Below, piece by piece: positions 8,864-19,844 of a stretch of 64,000 nt of DNA (position 1 is its first letter; each line of letters starts with the position of its first letter). This DNA is from CALMKX01 sp036274895 (GTDB lineage: Bacteria > Acidobacteriota > Thermoanaerobaculia > Multivoradales > SZUA-115), in NCBI GenBank assembly GCA_036274895.1, contig DASUEU010000038.1:124001-188000 (forward strand). Direction: 5' to 3'. The translations under genes and the position numbers were made by a program. The notes under the pieces were generated by a model that did not search any database, was not told the origin of the DNA, and saw only the letters and a program-made list of their open reading frames with translations.

Positions 8864-10006
8864 TTGCCCCACACCATCGGCATCGACGCCCGCAAGCTCT
8901 TCGACTTCGGCATCGGCACCTACATCAAGAACCTGGTCGAAGCGATCGCCCGGCGCGACGGCGAGAACCGCTATCTGCTGCTCACCAGCGCCGAGGGCAA
9001 AGAAGCCCTCGACCATCTGCCGAGCAACTTCCGCTGTGTAATCGAAAGGGCGCCGGTCTACTCGGTGCGCGAGCTGACCACCCTGTCCTGGCGGCTGCTC
9101 CGGCTCGGGCTCGACCTCTACCACTCCACCCACTACGTGCTGCCCCCCTTCCTGCCCTGCCGCACGGTCGCCACAGTCCACGACATCATCCACCTGCTCT
9201 ATCCGGAGTTCCTGCCCAACCGGCTCGCCTTGCTCTATGCCCAGCGCATGATCCGCCACACCCTGGCGCGGGCGGACCGGGTGATCGCAGTCTCCCGCAA
9301 CACCCGATCGGACCTCCTGGCGGTCTTCGACGACGTCGCCGGCGACAAGATCGAGGTGGTCTACAACGGCGTCGAGGAGGTCTACCGCCGAGCCCTGCCC
9401 GAGGCCGAGATCGCCGCGCGGCTCTCTGCCCTGGGGGTGAGCTCGCCGTACCTGCTCTTCGTCGGCAACCCCAAGCCCCACAAGAACCTCGACAACGTGG
9501 TCAAGGCCTACGCCCGGGCCGTCGCCACGGCCGGCATCGAGCCCCGCCTGGTGTGCGTGGGCGCCAAGGGTCAGGGCGACTTCAAGCTGCGCCAGCGGGC
9601 CGAGAGCCTGGGCGTGGGGGAACGCCTCCAGCTCCTCGGCCACGTGCCCCAGGCCGACCTGCCGGCCCTCTACCAGGGCGCCATGCTCTTCCTCTATCCC
9701 ACCCTCTACGAGGGCTTCGGCCTGCCGGTGGTGGAGGCCATGGCCTCGGGTACGCCGGTCGTCACTTCCAACACCTCGGCGCTGGCCGAGCTGGCCGAGG
9801 GCTACGCCTACCTGGTCGATCCCCTCGACGTTGAGAAGATGGCCGAAGCGATCGCCACCTGCGTCGCCGACCCCGACCGCCGCGCCGCCCTCTCCGAGCT
9901 GGGCCGCCGCCGCGCTGCCGACTTCGAGTGGGACCACGCGGCCGCCCGGACGATCGAGATCTACCAGCGGGTGCTGGCGCCGAACGGGGCGCGGGGAGGG
10001 GCATGA
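8864..10006 (+). CDS. Family 4 (group 1) glycosyltransferase
   Basis: 380 residues from a TTG start placed 5 nt after GGGAGA; the protein then begins LPHTIGIDARKLFDFGIGT, the usual N-terminus of this family. The donor-binding motif is YEGFGLPVVEAMASGTP in the C-terminal half, and VHDIIHLLYPEF is the acceptor-domain signature seen in mannosyltransferases. First gene of a tightly overlapping operon with the next two genes (ATGA junctions). Likely role: surface polysaccharide synthesis. Confidence 0.87.
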   Translation: MPHTIGIDARKLFDFGIGTYIKNLVEAIARRDGENRYLLLTSAEGKEALDHLPSNFRCVIERAPVYSVRELTTLSWRLLRLGLDLYHSTHYVLPPFLPCRTVATVHDIIHLLYPEFLPNRLALLYAQRMIRHTLARADRVIAVSRNTRSDLLAVFDDVAGDKIEVVYNGVEEVYRRALPEAEIAARLSALGVSSPYLLFVGNPKPHKNLDNVVKAYARAVATAGIEPRLVCVGAKGQGDFKLRQRAESLGVGERLQLLGHVPQADLPALYQGAMLFLYPTLYEGFGLPVVEAMASGTPVVTSNTSALAELAEGYAYLVDPLDVEKMAEAIATCVADPDRRAALSELGRRRAADFEWDHAAARTIEIYQRVLAPNGARGGA

Positions 10007-11130
10007 GCGAGCCCTCCCTGGCTGGTTTGCGCGTGGCCCTGGTGCACGACTGGCTGACCGGCATGCGCGGGGGGGAGAAGGTGCTCGAGAGCATCGCCGC
10101 GCTCTTTCCCGGGGCCCCGATCTTCACCCTGCTCCACGTCCGGGGCAGCGTCAGCGCTGCGCTCGAGGCTCACCCGATCGAGACCAGCTTCCTTGAGCGG
10201 ATACCGGGCATTGGCCGCCGCTACCGCTCCTTCCTGCCCTTCTTCCCAGCGGCGATCGAGGACTTCGACCTCGGCGGCTTCGACCTGGTCGTGAGCTCCA
10301 GCCACTGCGTCGCCAAGGGGGTGATCCCGCCGCCCGGGGCCCTCCACGTGTGCTACTGCCACACCCCCATGCGCTACGCCTGGGACCAGGAGCACGTCTA
10401 CTTCCCACGCCGGCGGGGCCTCGTCGCGCGGCTGCGCTCCCTCGCCCTCTCCCGCCTGCGCACCTGGGACGCGGCCAGCGCCCCCCGGGTCGATCACTTC
10501 CTGGCCAACTCGAGCTTCGTCGCCGAGCGCATCCGCCGCTACTACGGGCGCGAAGCGGTGGTGCTGGCGCCGCCTGTCGACACCGCTTTCTTCACCCCTC
10601 GGGAGGGTGCCGAGCTCAGCCACTGCCTGGCGGTGGCCGCTCTCGCCCCTTACAAGCGCCTGGAGGTGGCCATCGAGGCCTGCCGGCGCCTGGGCCTGCC
10701 CTTGAAAGTCGTCGGTACCGGGCCGGACTTTGCTAGACTCGACCGGCTCGCGGGCAACGGGATCGAGCTGCTGGGGCGGGTCAGCCCCGACCAGCTGCGC
10801 TCCCTCTACCGCTCCGCAATCTGCCTCGTGCAACCTGGAATCGAAGACTTCGGCATCGCGCCGGTCGAAGCGCTCGCTTGTGGCACGCCCGTGGTGGCGT
10901 TCGGCCGTGGCGGCGTGCTCGACCAGGTCGAGGACGGCCGCCACGGTGTGCTCTATGGTCCCGTGGACGACGCCTCCGCCCTCGCCGAGGCGATTGACAA
11001 GTGCCGCCGGATCCGCTTCAATTCTGGCGAAATCCGTCAGCGAGCCGAGACCTTCGCCGCCGAGAGCTTCGGGCCTCGGTTCCGGCTCCACCTCGAGCGC
11101 TTCGTTTCGCTGGGAGGGACCTCTCGATGA
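10003..11130 (+). CDS. Family 4 glycosyltransferase (WbaZ/mannosyltransferase-like)
   Basis: 375 residues; ATG overlaps the previous stop (ATGA). The N-terminus LRVALVHDWLTGMRGGEKVLE and the segment CYCHTPMRYAWD are hallmarks of GDP-mannose-dependent WbaZ-like enzymes. The donor motif is IEDFGIAPVEALACGTP. It probably adds mannose to the lipid-linked repeat unit. Translationally coupled on both sides. Confidence 0.87.
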   Translation: MSEPSLAGLRVALVHDWLTGMRGGEKVLESIAALFPGAPIFTLLHVRGSVSAALEAHPIETSFLERIPGIGRRYRSFLPFFPAAIEDFDLGGFDLVVSSSHCVAKGVIPPPGALHVCYCHTPMRYAWDQEHVYFPRRRGLVARLRSLALSRLRTWDAASAPRVDHFLANSSFVAERIRRYYGREAVVLAPPVDTAFFTPREGAELSHCLAVAALAPYKRLEVAIEACRRLGLPLKVVGTGPDFARLDRLAGNGIELLGRVSPDQLRSLYRSAICLVQPGIEDFGIAPVEALACGTPVVAFGRGGVLDQVEDGRHGVLYGPVDDASALAEAIDKCRRIRFNSGEIRQRAETFAAESFGPRFRLHLERFVSLGGTSR

Positions 11131-12575
11131 TCGCTCGACGCCACCGCTGGAGCGCCGGCGCCTACGTCGCGTCGGACGTCCTTGCGGTGCTGGGCGCCTA
11201 CCTGGCGGCCCTCTTCCTGCGCTTCGAAGCCGACCTCATTCCCTTCACCAAGAACCCCCCCGAGGAGTTCACCCGCTACTTCCAGCTCCTGCCGGCCGTG
11301 CTGGTGCTCTGGCCGCTGGTGTTCTACTTCCACGGCCTGTACCAGGTGCGGCCCGGGCGCAGCCGGGTGGACGAGGGCTTGACCGCCCTGCTCGCCTCGG
11401 TGCTCTCGACCCTGATCGTCTCCGGCCTCACCTTCTGGTGGCGCCAGCCCGGCGCCCTGCGTGAGGACGGCACCTACGAGTACTTCACCTTCAGCCGCGT
11501 CTTCCTGGCCCTCTTCGCCCTGCTCTCGGTCCTCCTGGTCACCCTCGCCCGTACCCTGCTGTCCGACCTGCTGCGCCACCGGCGCCGCCAGGGCGTGGGC
11601 GTCGACCGCGTGCTGATCGCCGGCGCCGGAGCCCTGGGCCAGGAGGTGGCGCAGAAGATCGTGCTGCACAAGGAGTTCGGCTACCACGTCGCAGGCTTCC
11701 TCGACGACGACCCGGCCAAGGCCAACCACTTCTTCCAGGGTGCCCCGGTCCTCGGCACCCTCGCCGACGTGGCCGAAGTCCTGGGGGAGCACTCGATCGA
11801 CCAGCTCTGGGTGGCGCTGCCCCTCGAGGCCCACGACAAGACTCTCGACCTGCTGCGCGAGGCCGGCCACGAGTGCGTGGACGTCAAGATGGTGCCGGAC
11901 ATCCTCCAATACGCCACCTTGAAGGCGGCGATCGAGGACCTCGACGGCACACCGGTGATCAACCTCTCCGAGGTGCCCCTCCAGGGCTGGAACACCCTGG
12001 TCAAGCGGGCCATGGACGTCGCTGCCGCGACCGCCCTGCTGCTGCTCCTGCTGCCCCTGCTGCCGATCGTGGCGTTGCTGATCTGGCGGGAGGACCGCGG
12101 CCCGATCTTCTACCGCCAGGAGCGCATGGGTCTCGACGGCAAGCCCTTCTTGATCCTCAAGTTCCGTTCGATGAAGGTCAACGCCGAGGCGGCGACGGGC
12201 CCGGTGTGGGCGGTCGAGGACGACCCTCGGCGCACCCGCGTGGGCACCTTCCTGCGCAAGTGGTCGATCGACGAGCTCCCCCAGCTGTGGAACGTGCTGG
12301 TCGGGGACATGTCGTTGATCGGCCCCCGCCCCGAGCGGCCCGCTTTCGTCCACGAGTTCAAGCACAAGATCCCGCAGTACATGCAGCGCCACCGCGTCAA
12401 GGCCGGCATGACCGGCTGGGCCCAGGTCCACGGCTGGCGCGGCAACACCTCGATCAAGAAGCGCCTCGAGTACGACCTCTACTACATCGAGAACTGGTCG
12501 GTCGGCCTGGATCTCAAGATCCTCTGGATGACTGCCTGGACCTTCGTCTTCGACCTGCGCCAGAACGCGTACTGA
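11127..12575 (+). CDS. Undecaprenyl-phosphate sugar phosphotransferase (WcaJ/exopolysaccharide type)
   Basis: 482 residues; ATG overlaps the previous stop (ATGA). Four N-terminal membrane helices (about residues 10-150) precede a CoA-binding-like Rossmann region (VLIAGAGALGQEVAQ). A fifth helix leads into the catalytic bacterial sugar transferase domain with LILKFRSMKV, IDELPQLWNVL and MSLIGPRPERP. It transfers a sugar-1-phosphate to undecaprenyl phosphate, the first membrane step of exopolysaccharide or O-antigen synthesis. Its place after three glycosyltransferases supports one pathway. Confidence 0.93.
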   Translation: MIARRHRWSAGAYVASDVLAVLGAYLAALFLRFEADLIPFTKNPPEEFTRYFQLLPAVLVLWPLVFYFHGLYQVRPGRSRVDEGLTALLASVLSTLIVSGLTFWWRQPGALREDGTYEYFTFSRVFLALFALLSVLLVTLARTLLSDLLRHRRRQGVGVDRVLIAGAGALGQEVAQKIVLHKEFGYHVAGFLDDDPAKANHFFQGAPVLGTLADVAEVLGEHSIDQLWVALPLEAHDKTLDLLREAGHECVDVKMVPDILQYATLKAAIEDLDGTPVINLSEVPLQGWNTLVKRAMDVAAATALLLLLLPLLPIVALLIWREDRGPIFYRQERMGLDGKPFLILKFRSMKVNAEAATGPVWAVEDDPRRTRVGTFLRKWSIDELPQLWNVLVGDMSLIGPRPERPAFVHEFKHKIPQYMQRHRVKAGMTGWAQVHGWRGNTSIKKRLEYDLYYIENWSVGLDLKILWMTAWTFVFDLRQNAY

Positions 12576-12621
12576 GGGCAGGCCCCTCGGCTCCGCCCGG
12601 AGCAACCCTCCGGGGAACCTC

Positions 12622-12645
12622 CCCCGAAATGGCTGGCACCTCGGG
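12622..12645 (+). repeat. Dispersed repeat, class A
   Basis: CCCCGAAAT then GGCTGGCACCTCGGG. It ends 23 nt before the GTG start of the SrkA-like kinase gene, so it lies in that gene's promoter or leader. Confidence 0.85.
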
Positions 12646-12668
12646 AGGCCCGCTGTTACAGTGCGCGG

Positions 12669-13742
12669 GTGAGTCACGACGCCTCCGATCTCTTCCTCAC
12701 CCTCACCCCCGAGCGGGTGCTCGACGCCGTGGAAGCGAGCGGGGTCGAGGCCAACCCCGTCTGCTATCCCCTCAACTCGTTCGAAAACCGGGTCTACGAG
12801 GTCGAGCTCGCCGACCGCAGCCGTGTGGTGGCCAAGTTCTACCGGCCCGGACGCTGGAGCGCAGCCCAGATCCTCGAGGAGCACGACTTCCTCTTCGAGC
12901 TCGAGACCGAGGAGATCCCGGTCTGCGCGCCGCGCCGCTTCCCCGATGGTCTCACCCTCCACTCGCTCGGCCACATCCACTACTGCCTCTTCGACCGCCG
13001 GGGCGGGCGGGCCCCGGACGAGCTGACCGACGCCAACGTCGAGCGGCTCGGCCGCCTGGTCGCCCGGGTACACAACGTCGGCGCCCGCCGGCCGGCCGAG
13101 CACCGCATGCGGCTCGACGCCGACTTCTACGTTCGCCGCGACCTCGACTGGCTCGAAGCCGAGAAGTCGATTCCTGCGCCCTTCGCCCCCCGCTACCTCG
13201 CCCTCGCCCGTGAGATCGCCGACGTCTACGAGCGGGCCAGCGCCGGCGTGGGCGTTCAGCGCCTGCACGGTGACCTCCACCTCGGCAACCTCCTTTTCCG
13301 CGACGGCCTGCTGCGCCTGCTCGACTTCGACGACATGATGGTGGGCCCGCCGGTGCAAGACCTCTGGCTCGCCCTGCCTGGCCGCGACGCCTACACCCTG
13401 CGCCAGCGAGACCTGTTCCTCGCCGCCTATGAGGAGCTGCGGCTCTTCGACCATTCGACGCTCCGGCTCATCGAGCCGCTGCGGGGCCTGCGGCTGATCC
13501 ACTACGCCGCCTGGATCGCCCGCCGTTGGCACGATCCGATCTTCCCCGCCACCTGGACGCACTTCGGTACCTCCGAGTACTGGGAGCGGGAGACGGACGA
13601 CCTCGCCGAGCAGCTGGCGGTGATCCATGGCGCGGTCGCCGTGGCCGAGCCCGGCGGCCGGGAAGGGACGAGCAACGGCAAGGGAGAGGAGCCGGAGCTG
13701 ACCAACAAGGACTACTTCTGGGACTGGGAAGAGGGAAAGTAG
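12669..13742 (+). CDS. srkA: SrkA/YihE-like stress-response kinase
   Basis: 357 residues from GTG. It has a choline-kinase-like fold: NRVYEVEL then VVAKFYRPGRWS (ATP-lysine region), the Brenner motif LHGDLHLGNLLF and the metal site LLDFDDMMVGP. The segments AQILEEHDFL and the overall length match E. coli SrkA, which phosphorylates Ser/Thr on envelope-stress targets. The C-terminal tail (NKDYFWDWEEGK) is charged. A -10-like TACAGT lies about 14 nt upstream, but no good -35 is seen. Confidence 0.88.
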   Translation: MSHDASDLFLTLTPERVLDAVEASGVEANPVCYPLNSFENRVYEVELADRSRVVAKFYRPGRWSAAQILEEHDFLFELETEEIPVCAPRRFPDGLTLHSLGHIHYCLFDRRGGRAPDELTDANVERLGRLVARVHNVGARRPAEHRMRLDADFYVRRDLDWLEAEKSIPAPFAPRYLALAREIADVYERASAGVGVQRLHGDLHLGNLLFRDGLLRLLDFDDMMVGPPVQDLWLALPGRDAYTLRQRDLFLAAYEELRLFDHSTLRLIEPLRGLRLIHYAAWIARRWHDPIFPATWTHFGTSEYWERETDDLAEQLAVIHGAVAVAEPGGREGTSNGKGEEPELTNKDYFWDWEEGK

Positions 13743-13760
13743 GTACAGCCGCTCGTTCCT

Positions 13761-13879
13761 CGTGCCCACGCTCTGCGTGGGCACGCAAGTCCGGGCGCTC
13801 CGCGCCCTCCGGAGTAGCCGCCGGGACGGGGAGGCCGCGGAGCGGCCGGACTCGGGTCCCCACGCAGAGCGTGGGAACC
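13761..13879. repeat. Paired REP-type palindromes (BIME-like)
   Basis: Element 1 (13761-13785) is CGTGCCCACGC-TCT-GCGTGGGCACG, a perfect 11-bp hairpin. Element 2 (13856-13879) is the same sequence type in the opposite orientation (loop AGA). They are separated by about 70 bp of very GC-rich DNA. Together they form a head-to-head pair like known BIMEs. A third copy is at 22552-22576. They fill most of the 340-bp spacer between the kinase and helicase genes; nothing else is visible there. Confidence 0.85.
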
Positions 13880-14082
13880 AGGGGAACCCTGCCCCGAGTT
13901 TGCATTCCCTCCCCGATCCGTGAGACTCTGCGCCATCAGCTGGGCTCGCAGGAGCCCGAGCGGTTGGCCTGCCGGCAAGTCCCCCCGCCTCCCCTTCAAT
14001 CCCGCCGGAACACCAGGATCGCGTGAGCGTCCTCCCGTGCCATGAGCCCGGAGCGCCGCGAGTCCAGACTGTGAGCCTCTCG

Positions 14083-15573
<1,491 letters not shown>

Positions 15574-15580
15574 GAGGGGA

Positions 15581-16621
15581 TCAGGCGGCGAGCTGCTCGG
15601 GCTCGCCGCCGGCGACCTTCCGCCGCAGCTCTCGGAAGCTGATCAGGCGCCGGTCATCTTCGTCCCACAGCTTCAAGCGCGGGGTGCCGAAGCTCTCCCG
15701 GATCGAGAGCTTCGGTACCGCCGCCAGCTCCGGCACGCTCGCCTGGCACTCGGGCAGGCGGTAGTTGGGGATCAGGCTCGAGAGGTGGTGGATGTGGTGG
15801 TAGCCGATGTAGCCGGTGGCCCAGTGGAGGATCCGCGGCAGGTCGTAGAAGGAGCTGCCCTCGAGGCTCGCGGCCAGCCGATCCCAACTCTCATGCCGAG
15901 CCCAGTAGGTGTGCTCGTACTGGTGCTGGACATAGAACAGCCACACCCCCAGTGAGACCATCACCATCACGATCGGCACGTGCACCAGGAGCAGGACCTT
16001 CCAGCCCACCAGCGCGGACATCCCCCACAGCGCCAGCGCCAGGCCGACGTTGGTGACCATCACGCTGCGCCACTCGCGCCGCCAGGTACGGGGCGTGTCG
16101 AACGGGAAGCGGTGCTTGAGAACGAACTGGTAGAGGGGTCCGATCAGGAACAGCACCGGGCTGCTGCGGTAGAGGCGATAGCCGAACCGCCGCCAGCGCG
16201 AGAGGGCCAGATACTCCCCGACGGTCATGGTGACGATGTCCCCCAGCTCGCGGCGGTCGAGATCTCCCGAGGTGCCGTGGTGGATGGCGTGGGTGCGCTT
16301 CCAGTAGTCGAAGGGAGTCATGGTCAGGACGCCGACCACCGTACCCACCAGCTGGTTGGCGGTGCGCGAGCGGAAGAAGGCGCCATGGCTGCAGTCGTGC
16401 TGGATGATGAAGAGCCGGCACATCATGAAGGCGGCCGGGACTGCCAGCAGGCAGGTCAGCAGGTAGGAGACTTCGAGGCTCTGGACCATCAGCCACCACA
16501 GACCCACGAACGAGAGCGAGCTGTTGGCGAGCTGGAAGAGGCTGCGGCCGAGCTGGGGCTTCTTGAACGGGGCGAGGCGGGCTTCCCACTGGGCGATCGT
16601 CAGATTGCTATCGGCGTTCAA
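15581..16621 (-). CDS. Membrane fatty acid desaturase
   Basis: Counted from the GTG at 16672, the frame has histidine boxes HDCSH (92-96), HAIHH (128-132), HQYEH (250-254) and HHIHH (292-296), the di-iron ligands of acyl-lipid desaturases, with membrane helices between. I place the start at TTG 16621 because AGGAAAGGA stands just upstream; the GTG at 16672 would add 17 residues. It inserts double bonds into membrane acyl chains. Convergent with the helicase gene. Confidence 0.88.
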   Translation of the reverse strand: MNADSNLTIAQWEARLAPFKKPQLGRSLFQLANSSLSFVGLWWLMVQSLEVSYLLTCLLAVPAAFMMCRLFIIQHDCSHGAFFRSRTANQLVGTVVGVLTMTPFDYWKRTHAIHHGTSGDLDRRELGDIVTMTVGEYLALSRWRRFGYRLYRSSPVLFLIGPLYQFVLKHRFPFDTPRTWRREWRSVMVTNVGLALALWGMSALVGWKVLLLVHVPIVMVMVSLGVWLFYVQHQYEHTYWARHESWDRLAASLEGSSFYDLPRILHWATGYIGYHHIHHLSSLIPNYRLPECQASVPELAAVPKLSIRESFGTPRLKLWDEDDRRLISFRELRRKVAGGEPEQLAA

Positions 16622-16745
16622 CGGAGGGTTCCTTTCCTGCGACTTGGGTTGGTCGAGAGAGTCTCCAACCACACTCCAGGACTCTAGCAGCGGCCTCCCC
16701 GTCCCCGGCCGGGCCCAGTGTCAGGCTTCTGTCAGATCTGCCTTC

Positions 16746-16770
16746 CCCCGAGGTGCCAGCCACTTCGGGG
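16746..16770 (-). repeat. Dispersed repeat, class A
   Basis: CCCCGAGGTGCCAGCC then ACTTCGGGG, with inverted ends CCCCGA/TCGGGG. It lies in the divergent spacer between the desaturase and M48 protease genes. Confidence 0.85.
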
Positions 16771-16823
16771 AACTGGCCGTTTCGGGGGGTGATACCATCC
16801 CGACAACCCCGAAGGAGCCCACC

Positions 16824-17645
16824 ATGCGCCGTCCCCGCCTGCTGATCGCGCTCGGCATCGTCGTCATGGGTCTGATCACCTACTGGCAGAGCCGGCAGGT
16901 CAACCCGATCACCGGCGAGGTCCAGCACATCGCCCTGACCCCCGAGCAGGAGGTCGCCCTCGGGCTGCAATCCGCCCCCGGCATGGCCCAGCAGTTCGGC
17001 GGCCTGGACGACGATGAGCCCTTGCAGCGGGCCATCCACGGTCTCGGCACACGGCTGGTTCAGTCCAGCAAGGCGGGCCAGTCCCCCTACGAGTTCCGCT
17101 TCTACCTCCTCGCCGACACCCAGACCGTCAACGCCTTCGCCCTGCCCGGCGGGCCGATCTTCATCACCCGCGCCCTGCTCGATCGCCTCGAGAACGAAGC
17201 CCAGCTGGCCGGCGTGCTCGGCCACGAGATCGGCCACGTGATCGGCCGTCACTCGGCCGAGCAGATCGCCAAGAGTCAGCTCGCCCAGTCGCTGGTCACC
17301 GCTGTGGGCGTCGCCGCCACCGACGAGCAGGGCCGTGGCGGCCAGGGCGCGGCGGCGATCGCCGGCATGGTCGCGCAGGTGGTGCAGATGAAGTACGGCC
17401 GCGAGGACGAGCTCGAGTCCGACGAACTGGGCGTCGAGATTCTGGTCTCGGCCGGCTACGACCCGCGGGCGCTGCTGCGGGTGATGGACATCCTGCGCGA
17501 GGCGAGCGGTGGGGGCGGAGGCCAGCCCGAGTTCATGAGCACCCACCCCGACCCGGGCAACCGCCAGGCCACCATCCAGGCCAAGATCGACGAGATGTTC
17601 CCCAACGGGGTCGACCCCGCGCTGTCCACCGGAGCGTCGTTCTAA
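16824..17645 (+). CDS. M48-family zinc metalloprotease
   Basis: 273 residues; AAGGAG 6 nt before the ATG. One N-terminal membrane anchor (5-22) leads to a periplasm-facing protease. The zinc site HEIGH is at 134-138 and the third ligand Glu lies in the EDELESDELG segment; VNAFALPGGPIFIT is typical of the BepA/LoiP branch, which maintains outer-membrane protein quality. It overlaps the convergent acyltransferase gene by 4 bp. Confidence 0.9.
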   Translation: MRRPRLLIALGIVVMGLITYWQSRQVNPITGEVQHIALTPEQEVALGLQSAPGMAQQFGGLDDDEPLQRAIHGLGTRLVQSSKAGQSPYEFRFYLLADTQTVNAFALPGGPIFITRALLDRLENEAQLAGVLGHEIGHVIGRHSAEQIAKSQLAQSLVTAVGVAATDEQGRGGQGAAAIAGMVAQVVQMKYGREDELESDELGVEILVSAGYDPRALLRVMDILREASGGGGGQPEFMSTHPDPGNRQATIQAKIDEMFPNGVDPALSTGASF

Positions 17646-19048
17646 GGCGCCCGCCGCCTGAGGTCTTCCAGCTCCTGGTAGAAGCCCTCGACGATCACGT
17701 CCGGGTCCGGCACCAGGCCGGCGTCGCTCGCCACGCCCATGCGCACCTCGCCGGCGTAAGACAGGATGCTGATCCCCAGCCCCACCCGGCCGGCCTGCGG
17801 CACCCAGAAGAACATCGTGGAGAGGCGGTTGCCGGCCAGGTAGAGGGGCTCCTTCGGCCCCGGAACGCTGGTGGCCACGGCGGTGGCCTTGGTGGCCAGG
17901 ATGCGCACGATCAGCCGCTGGATCGCCAGGGGCGAGACGCCCAGGAAGCGCAAGATCTGGAAGGCCGCCAGGGGCTCGGCCGAGGTCTTGAGCGACCGCA
18001 GGCGACGGCGCAGCTCGGCCAGCCGCTCGAGGGGGTCGAGGATGCCCAGCGGCAGAGGCAGGAAGACCAGGCCGAACTGGTTGCCGAGGTCGGCCATGCT
18101 CTCCAGGGGCCGCAGGTTCACCGGTAAGGCCGCGCGCACGCTCACGCCTGCGGAGCGCACTCCCCGGCCGCGAAGGTAGCGCCCGAGGCTGCCAGCCATC
18201 GAGGAGAGCAGCACGTCGTTCAGATTGGCGTGCACCCGCCGCGCCGTCTCGCGCACCTCTTCGACCGAAATCGCCTGGGACCAGGTCGCTCGCTTGGGCA
18301 CGCCGAGAGCGCCCTTGAACAGGGTTTGGGGGTCGGCCGAGCGGAAGGTCATGCGGCCGGCCGCGCCGAGGGAGGCAATGCCTTTGAGCAGGGGGTTGAC
18401 GGTCTTCAAGAGGTCCGCCGGCTGGAGCAGCAGCTTCATGCCCTCGGGCATCAGCTCCTCGGCCTGGCGGCGTACGGTGGCGATGGCCTCCCGCCCCTTG
18501 ATGAAGAGGGAGGTGAAGGGATTACCGCCCTCCCGTTCGCCGTGGTCGATCCCGGGGGCCGGATCGGTCAAGGACAGCAGCACCAGCATCAGGGCAATGC
18601 CGTCACCGATGACGTGGTGGAGGCGAGCCATCACCGCCGAGCCCCCCTGGTAGCCGTGGATCAGGTGGAAGCACCACAGGGGGCGGTCGGCCGGCAGGGG
18701 CCGGCTCATCAGGCCGGAGACCAGCTCCTTGAGCTCGACGTCGCCGCCGGCGCCGGGCAGGGTGATCTCCTCGACGTGGCGGGCGAGCTCGAAGTCGGGA
18801 TCCTCCTCCCACAACAGACGTCCTCTCCCGTACGAGCCCACCACCCGCTGCCGGAACCTGGGGATCGGCAAGAGCCGCGCCCGGAGCACCCGCTCGAGCG
18901 TGGCCCGATCCATGGGCTGCTCGAACGCCAGCACCCCGGTGATCATCATCAGGTTGGTGGGGTCGTCCATGCGCAGCCACGCACGGTCGACTGCGGAGAG
19001 GGGCTCGGGGAACATCACCGGCAAGTCTACCCCGTAGGGGCGGCGCAT
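17642..19048 (-). CDS. Wax ester synthase/diacylglycerol acyltransferase (WS/DGAT)
   Basis: 468 residues from ATG 19048, with GGAG upstream; ATG 19015 (MFPEPLSAVDRAWL) is an equally fair start. The catalytic HHXXXDG motif is present as LHHVIGDGIA. Other family stretches are PLSAVDRAWLRMD near the start, NDVLLSSMAGSLGRYL, and TSVPGPKEPLYLAG. It esterifies acyl-CoA to fatty alcohols or diacylglycerol, making neutral lipid stores. Alone on its strand. Confidence 0.9.
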   Translation of the reverse strand: MRRPYGVDLPVMFPEPLSAVDRAWLRMDDPTNLMMITGVLAFEQPMDRATLERVLRARLLPIPRFRQRVVGSYGRGRLLWEEDPDFELARHVEEITLPGAGGDVELKELVSGLMSRPLPADRPLWCFHLIHGYQGGSAVMARLHHVIGDGIALMLVLLSLTDPAPGIDHGEREGGNPFTSLFIKGREAIATVRRQAEELMPEGMKLLLQPADLLKTVNPLLKGIASLGAAGRMTFRSADPQTLFKGALGVPKRATWSQAISVEEVRETARRVHANLNDVLLSSMAGSLGRYLRGRGVRSAGVSVRAALPVNLRPLESMADLGNQFGLVFLPLPLGILDPLERLAELRRRLRSLKTSAEPLAAFQILRFLGVSPLAIQRLIVRILATKATAVATSVPGPKEPLYLAGNRLSTMFFWVPQAGRVGLGISILSYAGEVRMGVASDAGLVPDPDVIVEGFYQELEDLRRRAP

Positions 19049-19286
19049 GCGTCGCCCGGCTCCGGCGTCGGCCACGGCAGGCGAGGGCGCCCTGGCCCAC
19101 GTGCCTCGCATCGTTTGACGACGCCATCCCCGGCTGCTAGCGTGCCGGAGATCACCGGGGGGGTGGAGGCTTGGCTGTGTCACCCCACCCAGATCGCAGA
19201 GCCATCCCCGTGTTTCCCCGCACATCACGACGCCATCGCTGCCTCGCGGTCCGGTCGCCCGAGGCTTCGAAGGGAGAAGAGCAGGA

Positions 19287-19799
19287 ATGAGCATTGTCGA
19301 CCTCGCTCGCTCCGCCGCCATCGGCGCTGGCGCGACCCTTTTCATGGATCTCTGGAACCTCTTCCTCAAGCGGGCCTTCGGCATTCCATCGCTGAACTAC
19401 TGTCTCCTCGGGCGCTGGCTCCGCTACCTGCCGGAGGGGAAGCTCCGCCACGCGAGCATCGGCGCCGCCCCCGGGAAGCGATTCGAATGTGCGACCGGGT
19501 GGATTGGCCATTACTCGATCGGCATCGCCTTCGCGGTTGCCTTCGTGTTAGTGGCATCGCCCGGGTGGATCGCACACCCGACCTTCTTGCCGGCCGCCCT
19601 CTACGGCATCGCCACTGTCGTGTTTCCGTTCTTCCTCCTCCAGCCGTGCCTCGGGCTCGGCATCGCCTCGTCGAGGACCCCGAAGCCCTGGCAGGCGAGG
19701 CTCAAGAGTCTCGCGACCCATACCGTCTTCGGTCTTGGTCTGTACTTGGTCGCACTCGGCTTGACCGTCGCGTGGGGAAGCGGCGGTGAGTCGCCGTGA
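19287..19799 (+). CDS. DUF2938 family membrane protein
   Basis: 170 residues with about four hydrophobic helices. The conserved DUF2938 pattern is visible: an N-terminal GAGATLFMDLWN, then LGRWLRYLPEGK, ATGWIGHYSIGIAFA, QPCLGLGIASSRTP and HTVFGLGLYLVALG. The family's function is unknown. It starts 11 nt after GAAGAG. Convergent with exonuclease III. Confidence 0.78.
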   Translation: MSIVDLARSAAIGAGATLFMDLWNLFLKRAFGIPSLNYCLLGRWLRYLPEGKLRHASIGAAPGKRFECATGWIGHYSIGIAFAVAFVLVASPGWIAHPTFLPAALYGIATVVFPFFLLQPCLGLGIASSRTPKPWQARLKSLATHTVFGLGLYLVALGLTVAWGSGGESP

Positions 19800-19844
19800 C
19801 GGCGCAGCGTGCACCACGGCGCGAGGGCGACACCTGCGTCGCCG